Assembly (NCBI GenBank): GCA_003202005.1
Contig: QJJF01000009.1
Span: 62,001-126,000, forward strand
DNA: 64,000 nucleotides
From: Williamsia faeni
Lineage (GTDB): Bacteria; Actinomycetota; Actinomycetes; Mycobacteriales; Mycobacteriaceae
Direction: 5' to 3'
Part shown: positions 33,120-42,896 of the stretch, piece by piece
Numbering within the stretch: the first letter of the stretch is position 1
How the letters are laid out: each line of letters starts with the position of its first letter
Made by a program: the position numbers and the translations under genes
Notes under the pieces: model-generated
Seen by the model: only the letters and a program-made list of their open reading frames with translations
Database searches by the model: none
Told to the model about the DNA's origin: nothing

Positions 33120-34439
33120 CTACCGGGGTTCTGCCGGATTGGTTTCCGCCGGGTCCACACCGTCATCGTCGATGTCGTATCTGGGCACAACGATCGCAAA
33201 GGTCGGGGGACGACGGTGCAGCAGATCCAGGCGGCCGCCGTCAGCCTCGATGAGCGCCCGCGCCAGCGACAGCCCGACACCGCTCGACCCACCTTCCGAA
33301 TAGCCGCGCTGAAACACGTGCGGTGCGCTCTCATCGGTGACTCCCGGACCCTGGTCGGACACCGAGATCCGGATCATCCCGCTACCCGGCAACTCTCTGG
33401 TGTCGACGACGACATCACCCTTGCCGTGCTGCAGCGCGTTGTCCACCAGGACCGCGAGGGCTTCGCGCAGCCGAGTGGGAGTCACCCGCGCTGCTGCCTG
33501 TCCGGCCATCTGCACGGTCAGCTGACGCCCCTGCACCTCGAATGCCTGATGGAAGTCGTTGACCACCCGCGCCACCTGCTCCGGGATAGCCACCGGATCG
33601 AGCATGGCCACCTGCTCTCCGCGGGCGGCCGAGATCAGCTCGTCGAGGTCCTTGGTCAGTCGCTCGACCTGTCCGAGGGCCGCTTCGGCCTCGTCCACCA
33701 CGGCGGTGTCGGGATGGATCGACAACTCGTCGAGTCGCAGGCGGATCGCGGTGAGCCGACTCCGGAGCTGATGGGACACCTCACCGACGATCCGGCCCTC
33801 ACGTTCGAGCCGGGTGGTGATCTCGCTGTTCGCGGCATCGAGCGCCGACGACATCCGGTCCAGTTCTTCGATGTCGTAGTTCCGGCCCGCGGTCCCGAAA
33901 TCACCGTGTGCCATCCGCGTCGCCCGCTCGGCGACCTCTTCGAGGGGATCTGCCAGGCGTCCGGCGGTTACCGCAGCGACCACGACGCCCGCGATCACCG
34001 AAATCGTCACCGCCAGCGACACGATGCCGACCGCACCCCACTGCCTGCTGCGCACCTGCGCCTGCGGAATCGAGAGGGTCAGCGTCCCGGCCTCACCCAG
34101 GGCGAGCGACTCGCTGACCGGTTGAGCATCGAAGTCAGTGCCGATACCGACTTCACGTTGCTCGAGACCGATAGGGGTCGACACCGGAAAATCCATCGTC
34201 AGCAGACCCTCGTCGGGGACGAGCAGCCGGAACTTGTCTCGGTCGAGATTCCCCGAGACCGTGCCGTCCGAGCCCTCCTGGCGGAGCAATTCGCTCGAGA
34301 TGCGTTCGAGTCTGTTGTCGAGATCCTGGTGCGCGGTGTCGTCCACCCACCACCACGCGGTGAACATCAGGGGTACGCCGAGCAGCAATCCGATGCCCAC
34401 GACCATCCCGATCATCGACCGGAGGATGCGGCGGCGCAC
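33120..34439 (-). CDS. sensor histidine kinase (OmpR-partner type)
   Basis: A 439-residue membrane kinase. Helix 1 is MIGMVVGIGLLLGVPLMFTAWWW, followed by an extracytoplasmic domain of about 100 residues, helix 2 GAVGIVSLAVTISVIAGVVVAAV and a HAMP linker. The H-box EVSHQLRSRLTAIRLRLDEL carries the phosphorylated His. The ATPase domain has LVDNALQHGKG (N box), VSDQGPGV (G1) and GSSGVGLSLARALIE (G2). It follows its response regulator after 2 bases. The signal is not known; neighbours point to the cell envelope. Confidence 0.92.
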   Translation of the reverse strand: MRRRILRSMIGMVVGIGLLLGVPLMFTAWWWVDDTAHQDLDNRLERISSELLRQEGSDGTVSGNLDRDKFRLLVPDEGLLTMDFPVSTPIGLEQREVGIGTDFDAQPVSESLALGEAGTLTLSIPQAQVRSRQWGAVGIVSLAVTISVIAGVVVAAVTAGRLADPLEEVAERATRMAHGDFGTAGRNYDIEELDRMSSALDAANSEITTRLEREGRIVGEVSHQLRSRLTAIRLRLDELSIHPDTAVVDEAEAALGQVERLTKDLDELISAARGEQVAMLDPVAIPEQVARVVNDFHQAFEVQGRQLTVQMAGQAAARVTPTRLREALAVLVDNALQHGKGDVVVDTRELPGSGMIRISVSDQGPGVTDESAPHVFQRGYSEGGSSGVGLSLARALIEADGGRLDLLHRRPPTFAIVVPRYDIDDDGVDPAETNPAEPR

Positions 34440-34441
34440 GT

Positions 34442-35119
34442 CTAGTCGGGATCGAAGCGGAAACCGACACCACGGACGGTGACGATTCGCTTCCGGCAGC
34501 CGGGCTGGTCGTCCCCGATCTTTCGGCGCAACCAGGAGATGTGCATGTCGAGTGTCTTGGACGACAACAGATCCGGTGTGCCCCAGACCTCCGTCAGGAT
34601 CTCCTCGCGACTGACCACTTCGCCGGCGCGTTCCATCAGATAGCGCAGCAGGTCGAACTCCCGGTTGGCGAGCGTGGTGTCCACGCCGGACACCAGGACG
34701 CGCCGACCCCTTGCATCGAGATGGATGTCACCGGCCTCGATCACCACATCGGCGGTTTGCTTGCGGCGCAACAGCGCCCGAACCCTGGCCAGCAGCTCGG
34801 CGAGCCGGAACGGTTTGCCGACGTAGTCGTCGGCGCCGGCATCGAGACCGACGACGAAGTCGACCTCGTCGGTGCGGGCGGTGAGCATCAGCACAGCCAA
34901 TTGCGGCCGGGTCTGCCGGATGCGGCGACAGACCTCGAGTCCGTCCATCTCGGGCAGTCCGAGATCGAGCACCAGCAGTTCAAATCGTCCGCTGCCGGCG
35001 AGCGTGAGCGCTTCGGTACCCGTGGTGACGACCTCACAGCCATAGCCCTCGCGGCTCAGCGCGCGGGCCAGCGGCGCGGAGATCGCTTCATCGTCTTCGG
35101 CGAGCAGAACGTCGGTCAC
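34442..35119 (-). CDS. OmpR-family response regulator
   Basis: A 225-residue regulator. The receiver has the acidic pair AEDDEA, the phospho-acceptor Asp in LLVLDLGLPEMDG, Thr in MLTARTD and Lys in YVGKPF. The C-terminal winged helix contains LANREFDLLRYLMERAGEVVSREEIL and TLDMHISWLRRKIG. It is first in the two-gene operon with the kinase. The insertion of this pair between Rv3277-like and Rv3278c-like genes is a difference from M. tuberculosis. Confidence 0.93.
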   Translation of the reverse strand: MTDVLLAEDDEAISAPLARALSREGYGCEVVTTGTEALTLAGSGRFELLVLDLGLPEMDGLEVCRRIRQTRPQLAVLMLTARTDEVDFVVGLDAGADDYVGKPFRLAELLARVRALLRRKQTADVVIEAGDIHLDARGRRVLVSGVDTTLANREFDLLRYLMERAGEVVSREEILTEVWGTPDLLSSKTLDMHISWLRRKIGDDQPGCRKRIVTVRGVGFRFDPD

Positions 35120-35149
35120 TTCACCAACCTAGGCCCCTCGCGCCCATGA

Positions 35150-35674
35150 TCACCGGCGGCCGCGGAAGTCGTCGCCGTCGGCGGTGTCGAAGACCTCGTG
35201 ATAGAGCAGCGAATGGACTCGTTCGACCTGCGGGATGTCGTTGAACTCGAGTGGATCCTCCGACGCCGACTCGATGATGAGCGTTCCCGTCCGCAGGATC
35301 CGGTCGACGAGGCCATGACGGAATTCGACGGAGTTGATGCGCTGGACCGGGATGTCGATACCGGATCGGGTGATGATGCCGTTGCGGTAGGTGACACGAC
35401 GATCGGTGAGCACGAAATGTGTGGTCCGCCAGCTGATGAAGGGCCGGACGAAAAACCACAACACCACGCCGGCCCACAGCACCGCAATGATGATGCCCAG
35501 GGTCGTCTTGGTGGAGGACCCGAGATCGGAGGTTTCCAGGTATCCGCCGGCTGCACCGGCCAACGCGGTACCGAGGACGAAGATCAGCGTCGGACCCAAC
35601 AGGCACTTCCAGTGCGGGTGGTGGTGCAGGACCACGCGTTCACCCTGGGCCAAAATGCTCTCCGGATACCCCAT
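35150..35674 (-). CDS. PH-domain membrane protein
   Basis: A 174-residue protein corresponding to Rv3278c. Two membrane helices (LLGPTLIFVLGTALAGAAGGYL and LGIIIAVLWAGVVLWFFVRPF) are followed by a bacterial PH-type domain with THFVLTDRRVTYRNGIITRSG and DIPVQRINSVEFRHGLVDRILRTGTLIIES. ATG 35674 has GGAAGG upstream. Function unknown. It is upstream of the two-component system in the same direction. Confidence 0.85.
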   Translation of the reverse strand: MGYPESILAQGERVVLHHHPHWKCLLGPTLIFVLGTALAGAAGGYLETSDLGSSTKTTLGIIIAVLWAGVVLWFFVRPFISWRTTHFVLTDRRVTYRNGIITRSGIDIPVQRINSVEFRHGLVDRILRTGTLIIESASEDPLEFNDIPQVERVHSLLYHEVFDTADGDDFRGRR

Positions 35675-35849
35675 CAACAGGCCTTCCCACTCGATTCGCA
35701 TGTAAACCCGACGCAGGGTGCGCCACTTCTCGACGTGCCGTAATCAAACCACCCCGGATCACATCTGAGCGGAAGTCGCGACCGGGACTCGTGGCCATGG
35801 GGTTACGGTTGTCCCCTCATCATTGAATCACCGCAGATATCACGATCAG

Positions 35850-35855
35850 TAGACT
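35850..35855 (+). promoter_or_regulatory. candidate -10 for the small membrane protein gene
   Basis: TAGACT lies 21 bases before ATG 35877, with the strong ribosome site AGGGAGG at 35864-35870 in between. TTGAAT at 35823 is a possible but too distant -35. Confidence 0.35.
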
Positions 35856-35876
35856 CATCTGCAAGGGAGGTGCCCG

Positions 35877-36491
35877 ATGTACCCGAATGACCCGAACAAA
35901 CCACGCACCCAGCGGTACGACAACGGATACAACGCCGATCCACAGGCGCACCAGGCCTACTCAGATCAGGGCTACCAGCAGCCCTATCAAGGCGATCAAT
36001 ACCGGGGCGATCAGCCCTACGCCGCGCCGGCGCAGCCGGCAGCACCGCAGCGGCGACCCAAACCCCCTCGACCACAGGTCAATCCGTCGATGTTCATCGG
36101 CGGTGTCCTGGCCACCGCCGTCGTCACCGCCCTCGCGGCGTGGCTCGTCGCCTGGATCATCCGGCTCGTCATCACGCGGGTGAACGAGACCGGCGCCCTC
36201 GGCGTCTGGAATCCGATGGCCAACGACGAGTACTGGTTCGGAGTCGTCGCGTTCTTCTGTGCCATCTTCGCCGGAGCACTCTGGTACGTCCTGCACCTGG
36301 CGACACCGGCACCGAACCAGTTCTTCAGGTGGATCGTCGGATTGCTGGTCGTCGCGGCGATGCTGATCCCGCTTTTGCTGTCCTACGAATGGGTCACCGG
36401 TATCTCGACGGCGATCGTGCACGCGGTGATCGGTCTACCCATCTTGTTCCTCATCCCGGCGATGGGCACCAAGAGCATGGAACGTCGCTGA
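35877..36491 (+). CDS. tail-rich four-helix membrane protein, DUF6069-like
   Basis: A 204-residue protein. The first 70 residues are soluble and rich in Gln, Tyr, Pro and Asp, with near-repeats such as DQGYQQPYQGDQY. Four membrane helices follow, with FIGGVLATAVVTALAAWLVAWI, WFGVVAFFCAIFAGALWYVLHL, WIVGLLVVAAMLIPLLLSY and AIVHAVIGLPILFLIPAM. This layout resembles actinobacterial DUF6069 proteins. It is monocistronic: a clear ribosome site before it and a strong hairpin after it. Function unknown. Confidence 0.75.
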   Translation: MYPNDPNKPRTQRYDNGYNADPQAHQAYSDQGYQQPYQGDQYRGDQPYAAPAQPAAPQRRPKPPRPQVNPSMFIGGVLATAVVTALAAWLVAWIIRLVITRVNETGALGVWNPMANDEYWFGVVAFFCAIFAGALWYVLHLATPAPNQFFRWIVGLLVVAAMLIPLLLSYEWVTGISTAIVHAVIGLPILFLIPAMGTKSMERR

Positions 36492-36505
36492 TCTGAACTG
36501 ATCTC

Positions 36506-36542
36506 ACGAACTCGCCCGTACGAATCGTGCAGGCGAGTTCGT
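36506..36542. terminator. strong hairpin between convergent genes
   Basis: ACGAACTCGCC (36506-36516) pairs perfectly with GGCGAGTTCGT (36532-36542), an 11-bp stem with a 15-base loop. It is 14 bases after the membrane-protein stop and 29 bases from the birA stop, so it can end both transcripts. Confidence 0.7.
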
Positions 36543-36571
36543 CATTTCCACCACCGGCGTTCCGCCGGACG

Positions 36572-37411
36572 TCAGTCTGTGACGCGCAGGTGCGTCACGT
36601 CGCCGGCGGCCACCGGCACGCGCTTGCCCGCGACGTCCTCCACGACCACCCGCCCGGTGCTGTCGATCTCGACGGCCGCGCCCTCGAGTTGCTCGTCGAG
36701 AGGTAGCTGCACGAGCACGTGATGGCCGAGCGTCACGCAGAGGTCGCGGTAGTCCCGGCGAAGTCCGTCGAGATCCTGCGGCCACTGCTGCAGGCGCCGG
36801 GAGAGCGCGGTGAGGACCGCTGCGGCAAGATCCTGCCGGTTGACCTCAGCGCCCGCCAGGTCCAGCGAGATCGCCGTGGGGACCGGCAGCTCGGCCTCGG
36901 TGAGGCTCACGTTGATCCCGATTCCGATGACCGCAACCGTTCCCGACGGACCGCGGGTCAGTTCCGCCAGGATTCCGGCGACCTTGCGCCCACCGATCCC
37001 GTCGGTGGTCCCACCGGGCGCGGGCAGCAACACGTCGTTGGGCCACTTGAGCACCGGCGCGAGCTCACTGACCTCCCGGATGCCGTCCACCACCGCGAGC
37101 CCGGTCAACAGCGGCAGCCATCCGAGAGCCGCCTGAGCATCTGCCACATCTGCCGCCACGGCCACAGACATGGCCACCTGCGAACGCGGTGGGCTCTCCC
37201 AGTGCCGGGTGTACCGTCCGCGTCCCGCGCTCTGATATTCCGCGACCAGCACCGAGCCGACACAATCCGATGTCGCGGCCAGTGCACTCAGGTCGGCATT
37301 GGTCGAACCGGTCTCCTCGACCACCCGCACCGAACGCCAGTACGTACCGGCCACAGCCTCTCGAAGTGCGTTTTCGTCGACGGGGACACGGTGCTCTGCC
37401 TGCGAATTCAT
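36572..37411 (-). CDS. birA: biotin-protein ligase BirA
   Basis: Attaches biotin to carrier domains; targets in this window are AccA3 (46.3 kb) and pyruvate carboxylase. It is a 279-residue group I type ligase without a DNA-binding domain. It shows EETGSTNADL, the biotinyl-AMP loop AEYQSAGRGRYTRHW and LKWPNDVLL, then KVAGILAEL and VIGIGINV. The C-terminal SH3-like domain ends in AAGDVTHLRV. It corresponds to Rv3279c and is divergent from accD5 with a 148-base gap. Confidence 0.93.
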   Translation of the reverse strand: MNSQAEHRVPVDENALREAVAGTYWRSVRVVEETGSTNADLSALAATSDCVGSVLVAEYQSAGRGRYTRHWESPPRSQVAMSVAVAADVADAQAALGWLPLLTGLAVVDGIREVSELAPVLKWPNDVLLPAPGGTTDGIGGRKVAGILAELTRGPSGTVAVIGIGINVSLTEAELPVPTAISLDLAGAEVNRQDLAAAVLTALSRRLQQWPQDLDGLRRDYRDLCVTLGHHVLVQLPLDEQLEGAAVEIDSTGRVVVEDVAGKRVPVAAGDVTHLRVTD

Positions 37412-37546
37412 GCCATCAGACTAAGGCTCCGCCGCCCGTCGATCTCCGGATTGTGAACGAGCAATTACCTGTGTCCGTCGGTACCACCTCGAATGTGAGT
37501 TAAACCTCAGGTTAGCCCGGCGCGCACCGCCTGCACGCAGTGTGGA

Positions 37547-37552
37547 TAGCAT
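37547..37552 (+). promoter_or_regulatory. candidate -10 for accD5 (leaderless)
   Basis: TAGCAT ends 7 bases before ATG 37560, consistent with a leaderless start of the accD5 operon. No convincing -35. Confidence 0.35.
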
Positions 37553-37559
37553 CAAGGCC

Positions 37560-39188
37560 ATGACGAGTTCCCCCCAGGACGCGCAAGCGACGCCGGACAT
37601 CCACACAACTGCCGGAAAACTCACTGACCTGCACAATCGCCTCGCAGAGGCAAAGCACCCGGTCGGCGAAGCAGCAGTTGAGAAAACCCACGAGAAGGGA
37701 AAGCTCACTGCTCGTGAGCGCATCACCCATCTTCTGGACGAAGGTTCGTTTGTCGAACTCGATGCTCTGGCCCGTCACCGCAGCACCAACTTCGGACTGG
37801 GCGATCGCCGTCCGGTCGGCGATGGTGTGGTCACCGGTTACGGCACCATCGACGGCCGTGAGGTCTGCGTGTTCAGCCAGGACGTCACCGTCTTCGGCGG
37901 CAGCCTCGGTGAGGTCTACGGCGAGAAGATCGTCAAGGTGATGGACCTCGCGATCAAGACCGGCCGCCCGCTGGTCGGCATCAACGAGGGCGCCGGCGCC
38001 CGCATCCAGGAAGGTGTTGTCTCGCTCGGCCTGTACGGCGAGATCTTCCACCGCAACGTGCGCGCCTCGGGTGTCATCCCGCAGATCTCGCTGATCATGG
38101 GCCCCGCTGCCGGTGGACACGTCTACTCCCCCGCACTCACCGACTTCGTGGTCATGGTCGACAAGACCAGCCAGATGTTCGTCACCGGCCCCGACGTGAT
38201 CAAGACCGTCACCGGCGAAGACGTCACGATGGAAGACCTCGGCGGCGCCCACACGCACATGGCCAAGTCGGGCGTCGCGCACTACGTCGGCGCCGACGAA
38301 GAAGACGCTCTGGACTACGTCAAGGACCTGCTGAGCTACCTGCCCAGCAACAACCGTGGCGAGGCCCCGCGCGTCCCGGTCGCCACACCGGCCGCCGGAT
38401 CGATCGAGGACACCCTGACCGACGAGGACCTCGAGCTCGACACCCTCATCCCGGACTCCCCGAACCAGCCGTACGACATGCACGAGGTCATCCGCCGAGT
38501 CCTCGACGACGACGAGTTCCTCGAGGTCCAGGCCGAGCGCGCGATGAACATCATCGTGGGCTTCGGTCGGGTCGACGGACGCAGCGTCGGCATCGTCGCC
38601 AACCAGCCGACCCAGTTCGCCGGCTGCCTCGACATCGATGCCTCCGAGAAGGCCGCACGCTTCGTGCGCACCTGTGACGCCTTCAACGTGCCGATCATCA
38701 CCCTCGTCGACGTCCCGGGCTTCCTGCCCGGAACCGATCAGGAATACAACGGCATCATCCGCCGTGGCGCGAAGCTCCTCTATGCCTACGGCGAGGCCAC
38801 CGTCGGCAAGATCACCGTCATCACCCGTAAGGCGTACGGCGGCGCGTACGACGTCATGGGCTCCAAGCACATGGGCGCCGACGTGAACCTGGCCTGGCCG
38901 ACCGCACAGATCGCCGTCATGGGCGCATCGGGCGCGGTGGGCTTCGTCTACCGCGGCAAGCTCAAGGATGCCGCCGCCAACGGCGACGACGTCGACGCAT
39001 TGCGTCTGCAGCTGCAGCAGGAGTACGAGGACACCCTCGTCAATCCATATGTTGCTGCCGAGCGCGGATACGTCGACGCGGTCATCCCGCCGTCACACAC
39101 GCGTGGACAGATCGCCACCGCGCTCAAGCTCCTCGAGCGCAAGATCGTGAACATGCCGCCGAAGAAGCACGGAAACATCCCCCTATGA
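37560..39188 (+). CDS. accD5: acyl-CoA carboxylase carboxyltransferase AccD5
   Basis: Beta subunit that transfers carboxyl from biotin to acyl-CoA, making methylmalonyl-CoA from propionyl-CoA for methyl-branched lipids; corresponds to Rv3280. The 542 residues contain [20 protein letters not shown] and [12 protein letters not shown] with the oxyanion [13 protein letters not shown]. The second half has [28 protein letters not shown] and [11 protein letters not shown]. It overlaps accE by 4 bases and is the first gene of a long co-directional run to accA3. Confidence 0.94.
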   Translation: MTSSPQDAQATPDIHTTAGKLTDLHNRLAEAKHPVGEAAVEKTHEKGKLTARERITHLLDEGSFVELDALARHRSTNFGLGDRRPVGDGVVTGYGTIDGREVCVFSQDVTVFGGSLGEVYGEKIVKVMDLAIKTGRPLVGINEGAGARIQEGVVSLGLYGEIFHRNVRASGVIPQISLIMGPAAGGHVYSPALTDFVVMVDKTSQMFVTGPDVIKTVTGEDVTMEDLGGAHTHMAKSGVAHYVGADEEDALDYVKDLLSYLPSNNRGEAPRVPVATPAAGSIEDTLTDEDLELDTLIPDSPNQPYDMHEVIRRVLDDDEFLEVQAERAMNIIVGFGRVDGRSVGIVANQPTQFAGCLDIDASEKAARFVRTCDAFNVPIITLVDVPGFLPGTDQEYNGIIRRGAKLLYAYGEATVGKITVITRKAYGGAYDVMGSKHMGADVNLAWPTAQIAVMGASGAVGFVYRGKLKDAAANGDDVDALRLQLQQEYEDTLVNPYVAAERGYVDAVIPPSHTRGQIATALKLLERKIVNMPPKKHGNIPL

Positions 39189-39433
39189 GCGACGACACCA
39201 CACCCGTGGGCGACGAGACCGCGGCACCGGCCGCACCGTTCCTCACTGTGATCAAGGGCAACCCGTCGGACGCCGAGGTTGCTGCGCTGGTCGGGGTCAT
39301 CGCCGCGGCGAGCGGATCGGGCGCACCCGCCGATCCGGGTCCCCGTGAGCTCTGGGGTTCGCACGCCGACCGGCTCCGGCCGGCAGGTGGGATGGCGCCC
39401 AGCGCTTTCCCGAACCTGCGCTGGGATTACTGA
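39185..39433 (+). CDS. accE5: acyl-CoA carboxylase epsilon subunit
   Basis: An 82-residue epsilon-type subunit that stabilises the AccA3-AccD5 holoenzyme. The recognisable core is [25 protein letters not shown]; the C-terminus [11 protein letters not shown] is the usual end. It is much shorter than M. tuberculosis Rv3281 because the repeated N-terminal extension of that protein is missing. The ATG lies within the accD5 stop (ATGA), so translation is coupled. Confidence 0.85.
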   Translation: MSDDTTPVGDETAAPAAPFLTVIKGNPSDAEVAALVGVIAAASGSGAPADPGPRELWGSHADRLRPAGGMAPSAFPNLRWDY

Positions 39434-39457
39434 TCCGGTGACGCTCGGGTACCGCCG

Positions 39458-40093
39458 ATGACCCGGTTCGTCCTGGCATCGGCGTCACCCGCACGTCGAA
39501 AGGTCCTCGACGCCGCCGGCATCAGCCCGGTGGTGTCGGTCTCCGATGTCGATGAGGACGCACTGCTTGCGCAAGCGGGCAGCGCGCCCTCACCGTCGGA
39601 CCTCGTGACGATGCTGGCCCGCGCCAAAGCGATCGATGTCGCCGGCCGCCTCGACGCGGACATCGCCGCGGATTCGGTCCTGATCGGCTGCGATTCCATG
39701 CTCCTGCGCGACGGCGTTCTCACCGGCAAACCGCACTCCGCGCAGGTTGCTCTCGCCCAGTGGGCCCAGATGCGGGGTACCGAGGCACAGCTCATCACCG
39801 GTCACTGCCTGCTACGCCTGACCAATGGTGAGGTTGTTGCCACCGAAACCGGCTGCGTCGCAACAACTATTCGCTTCAGTTCGCCCACCGACGACCAGAT
39901 CGCGGCGTACGTCGGTACGGGTGAACCGCTACAGGTCGCCGGGGCATTCACTCTTGATGGTCTCGGCGGATGGTTCATCGACGGCATCGACGGCGATCCC
40001 TCATCGGTGATCGGTATCAGCCTCCCACTGGTCCGCGCCCTGCTCGATCGAGTCGGTGTCAGTGTCACCGACCTGTGGTCGCGGCCGGCCTGA
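39458..40093 (+). CDS. maf: Maf-family nucleotide pyrophosphatase
   Basis: House-cleaning nucleotide pyrophosphatase that hydrolyses dTTP/UTP or modified nucleotides. The 211 residues show LASASPARRKVLDAAG at the start, the acidic VSDVDEDAL, IGCDSMLLRDG and GKPHSA, and the C-terminal GDPSSVIGISLPLVRALL. It matches Rv3282 in location. It lies 24 bases after accE, and the following condensation-like gene begins 55 bases downstream. Confidence 0.92.
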   Translation: MTRFVLASASPARRKVLDAAGISPVVSVSDVDEDALLAQAGSAPSPSDLVTMLARAKAIDVAGRLDADIAADSVLIGCDSMLLRDGVLTGKPHSAQVALAQWAQMRGTEAQLITGHCLLRLTNGEVVATETGCVATTIRFSSPTDDQIAAYVGTGEPLQVAGAFTLDGLGGWFIDGIDGDPSSVIGISLPLVRALLDRVGVSVTDLWSRPA

Positions 40094-40148
40094 CAACCAG
40101 GATCGGCGACTACGCTGGATCCGAGCACAGCTTGGAGGAGACCCCCGC

Positions 40149-41534
40149 TTGCATGTCACCACGATCGACCATTACTCGCCGCCGCCCGGTGGGTTGATGC
40201 GATGGACAGTGGACTCCGACAACAGCGTTGCGATGCCCTCTTCGGTACCCCTGTCGTTCAACCAGCAATTTCACCTGGGCACGGTCGAGAGCGGAAGTGT
40301 CTGGCTGGCAGCGGCTTTCGATGTGGACGGACCGATCGACACCGGCGCACTGGAACATGCCTACCGCCTGCTGATCAGCAGGCACGGCACGTTGCACAGC
40401 GCGTTTGTCCGACGCGGCGATCGGATCGATCGCGAGATCCATGATCCTGCGCAGCTGATCTTGCGTCCGGCGAAAACCGTCGTGACCTCGACCTCCGACG
40501 AGCTGCGCGCACTGCTGCACGACGCACTCGACACCGCCTGCCATCCGTTCGACTATCCGGCGTTCCTGCTCGCGGCGATCGACCGGCCCGATCGTTCCAC
40601 GGTCATCTGCGGATTCGATCATGTCCACGTCGACGGCTATTCGATGTCGATCATCGTCGACGACCTGCATCAGCTGTACGACCGATGTCGCCGGGAGCCC
40701 GACGGTACGGACGTCGACGCGTTGCCGATGGCCGGGAGTTTTGTGGACTATTGCGCGGCGGAGTCGGACGCGGTCGCCATCAGCCTGCGCGATCCGCGAA
40801 TGCGCGCCTGGCTGGACTTCTTCGACGAGCACGACAAGACACCGCCGAGCTTTCCCCTCGACCTCGGACTCCCCCTCGGGCAGACTGCGCCACAGGCCGT
40901 GGATCTGCGTGACCTGCTCGACGCCGAGGCCACCGCCACCTTCGAGCTGTTCTGTCGAAGCAACGGTGCGACGGTGTTCGCCGGACTCCTCGCCGCGATG
41001 GCCCGATGTGTCCGGGAACTCGGTGGGGGCCCGCAGATGTCGATGCTCTTCCCGCTCCACACCCGACGTTCAGAACAGTGGCGCGGCGCTGTCGGGTGGT
41101 TCACCACCAATGCACCGTTGACAGTTGTCGCGACCGACGACTTCATCGACTCGGTTCAGCGGACGGGTCCGGCATTGCGCACAGCGTTGAGTCTCGGCGA
41201 GGTCCCGGTGGCCCAGGTACTCGACGCGATGGGCGGTCTCAATCACCGGCGAGGCGACATCTTCATGGTGTCGTTCATCGACTACCGGAATCTGCCCGGT
41301 TCCTCGGCGCACGAGGAGATCGGCGCCCAGCACATCTCAAACGTCACGGCCACCGACGACACCCAGTTCTGGATTTCCCGGACCGCCCGCGGACTTTCGC
41401 TACGTACGCGCTACCCCGGAACGCCGGCGGCACGACCGGTGATCGTCGAGTTCCTCGACCGACTCGGCCAATTCCTCGACGAGATCAACTCACTGCAACC
41501 AGTCGACCGTGCTGGCACTAGTCTCATGGGGTAA
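40149..41534 (+). CDS. condensation-domain acyltransferase-like protein (PapA-like), copy 1
   Basis: A 461-residue stand-alone condensation-fold protein. The catalytic HxxxDG motif is present in [19 protein letters not shown] (His-Val-His-Val-Asp-Gly). Later family segments are [14 protein letters not shown]-like, [12 protein letters not shown] and VSFIDYRN. Such proteins esterify polyketide or fatty acyl chains onto sugars or alcohols (PapA) or condense peptides. The start is TTG 40149: GGAGGAG lies 8 bases upstream, and the open frame further upstream overlaps maf. It is absent from the matching M. tuberculosis locus. A paralogue lies at 42893. Confidence 0.8.
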   Translation: MHVTTIDHYSPPPGGLMRWTVDSDNSVAMPSSVPLSFNQQFHLGTVESGSVWLAAAFDVDGPIDTGALEHAYRLLISRHGTLHSAFVRRGDRIDREIHDPAQLILRPAKTVVTSTSDELRALLHDALDTACHPFDYPAFLLAAIDRPDRSTVICGFDHVHVDGYSMSIIVDDLHQLYDRCRREPDGTDVDALPMAGSFVDYCAAESDAVAISLRDPRMRAWLDFFDEHDKTPPSFPLDLGLPLGQTAPQAVDLRDLLDAEATATFELFCRSNGATVFAGLLAAMARCVRELGGGPQMSMLFPLHTRRSEQWRGAVGWFTTNAPLTVVATDDFIDSVQRTGPALRTALSLGEVPVAQVLDAMGGLNHRRGDIFMVSFIDYRNLPGSSAHEEIGAQHISNVTATDDTQFWISRTARGLSLRTRYPGTPAARPVIVEFLDRLGQFLDEINSLQPVDRAGTSLMG

Positions 41535-41574
41535 ACCAGCCAGCACCGCCCTGAGTCGATTTGGAGTGAATCCC

Positions 41575-42471
41575 GTGACCGTGGAGACCGACAACAACCC
41601 CGGCTTCGCCGACTACGTCCACCCCGAGCGTCTGGTGAGCACCGAATGGCTCAGCGCACACTTGGGTACCGACGGACTGAAGATCATCGAATCAGACGAA
41701 GATGTATTGCTGTTCGACATCGGCCACATCCCGACCGCCCAGAAGGTCGACTGGCATCTCCACCTCAACGACCCGGTCACCCGCGACTACATCTCAGGTG
41801 AGCAATTCGCGGAACTGATGCGCAGCAAGGGTATTCGGCGTGACGACACGATTGTCGTCTATGGCGACAAGAGCAACTGGTGGGCCGCATACGCCCTGTG
41901 GGTGTTCACCCTCTTCGGGCACGAAGACGTCCGACTGCTCGACGGTGGCCGCGATGCCTGGTTCGCCGAGGACCGCGACATCACCTTCGACCTGCCTTCC
42001 TACCCCGAATCTGACTACCCGGTGGTCACCCGCGACGACTCGGTGATCCGGGTGTTCGCCGACGAGGTCCGCGGACTCATCGGGACCGAACCGCTGATCG
42101 ACGTCCGGTCGCCGCAGGAGTACACGGGCGAGCGCACCCACATGCCCGACTACCCGCAAGAAGGCGCGCTCCGTGGCGGGCACATCCCCACCGCCGTGTC
42201 GATCCCGTGGGCCAAGGCCGCCGCCGCCGACGGCCGGTTCAAAGCCCGCGCCGACCTCGACACCCTGTATGCCGATTTCGATGCCGAGGATCCGACGATC
42301 GTCTACTGCCGCATCGGTGAGCGGTCGTCGCACACCTGGTTTGTACTGACTCATCTCCTCGGCTTCACGAAGGTCCGGAACTACGACGGATCGTGGACCG
42401 AATGGGGCAACGCTGTTCGCGCACCGATCGCCATCGGTGCCGAACCCGGCAGCCTGAAAGGAAAGAGGTGA
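41575..42471 (+). CDS. sseA: thiosulfate/3-mercaptopyruvate sulfurtransferase SseA
   Basis: Two-domain rhodanese of 298 residues, corresponding to Rv3283. The inactive first domain has [22 protein letters not shown]; the second has the active-site Cys in [14 protein letters not shown], at the end of a strand as expected. GTG 41575 is used, after GGAG at 41563-41566; the frame is open upstream into the previous gene. Its last 4 bases overlap the SufE-like gene (GTGA), suggesting sulfur handover between the two products. Confidence 0.93.
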   Translation: MTVETDNNPGFADYVHPERLVSTEWLSAHLGTDGLKIIESDEDVLLFDIGHIPTAQKVDWHLHLNDPVTRDYISGEQFAELMRSKGIRRDDTIVVYGDKSNWWAAYALWVFTLFGHEDVRLLDGGRDAWFAEDRDITFDLPSYPESDYPVVTRDDSVIRVFADEVRGLIGTEPLIDVRSPQEYTGERTHMPDYPQEGALRGGHIPTAVSIPWAKAAAADGRFKARADLDTLYADFDAEDPTIVYCRIGERSSHTWFVLTHLLGFTKVRNYDGSWTEWGNAVRAPIAIGAEPGSLKGKR

Positions 42472-42896
42472 CTGCGGCGCTCGACGAGATCGTCGACGAT
42501 TTCGCCGCCCTGTCGGATTCCGAGAAGATCCAGCTCCTCCTCGAATTCTCGGACGAGCTTCCCGAGCTGCCCGAGACCCTCGCCGAGGCGGCGATGGAAC
42601 CGGTGCCCGAATGCCAGTCACCACTGTTTCTCTCGGTGGACAACAGCAATCCTGATTCGGTGCAGCTGTACTTCAGCGCACCACCGCAGGCGCCGACCAC
42701 CCGTGGTTTCGCGTCGATTCTGTACCAGGGTCTCAACGGTGCCAGCGCGGACGAGATCCTCGCGGTCCCAAGCGATTTCTACACCCGGCTCGGCCTCGAC
42801 TCGGCCATCAGTCCGCTGCGGTTGCGGGGCATGTCCGCCATGCTGACCCGGATCAAGGCTCATCTGGGCACTCCCGCCCGGCCCGTGGGGTCATGA
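42468..42896 (+). CDS. SufE-like sulfur-acceptor protein
   Basis: A 142-residue SufE/CsdE-fold protein corresponding to Rv3284. Typical segments are [29 protein letters not shown], then [12 protein letters not shown] with the conserved acceptor Cys, and [34 protein letters not shown] 42468 overlaps the sseA stop by 4 bases and has AAGGAAAGAG upstream. The next gene overlaps it by 4 bases as well, so all three are translated in series. Together with SseA it likely mobilises sulfur. Confidence 0.9.
   Translation: MTAALDEIVDDFAALSDSEKIQLLLEFSDELPELPETLAEAAMEPVPECQSPLFLSVDNSNPDSVQLYFSAPPQAPTTRGFASILYQGLNGASADEILAVPSDFYTRLGLDSAISPLRLRGMSAMLTRIKAHLGTPARPVGS

Noticed and set aside
33216-34445. 409-codon plus-strand frame
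   Set aside because: Antisense to the sensor kinase with intact H, N and G boxes.
37512-38870. 452-codon minus-strand frame
   Set aside because: Antisense to accD5; its Val/Asp/His-rich composition is a complement artefact.
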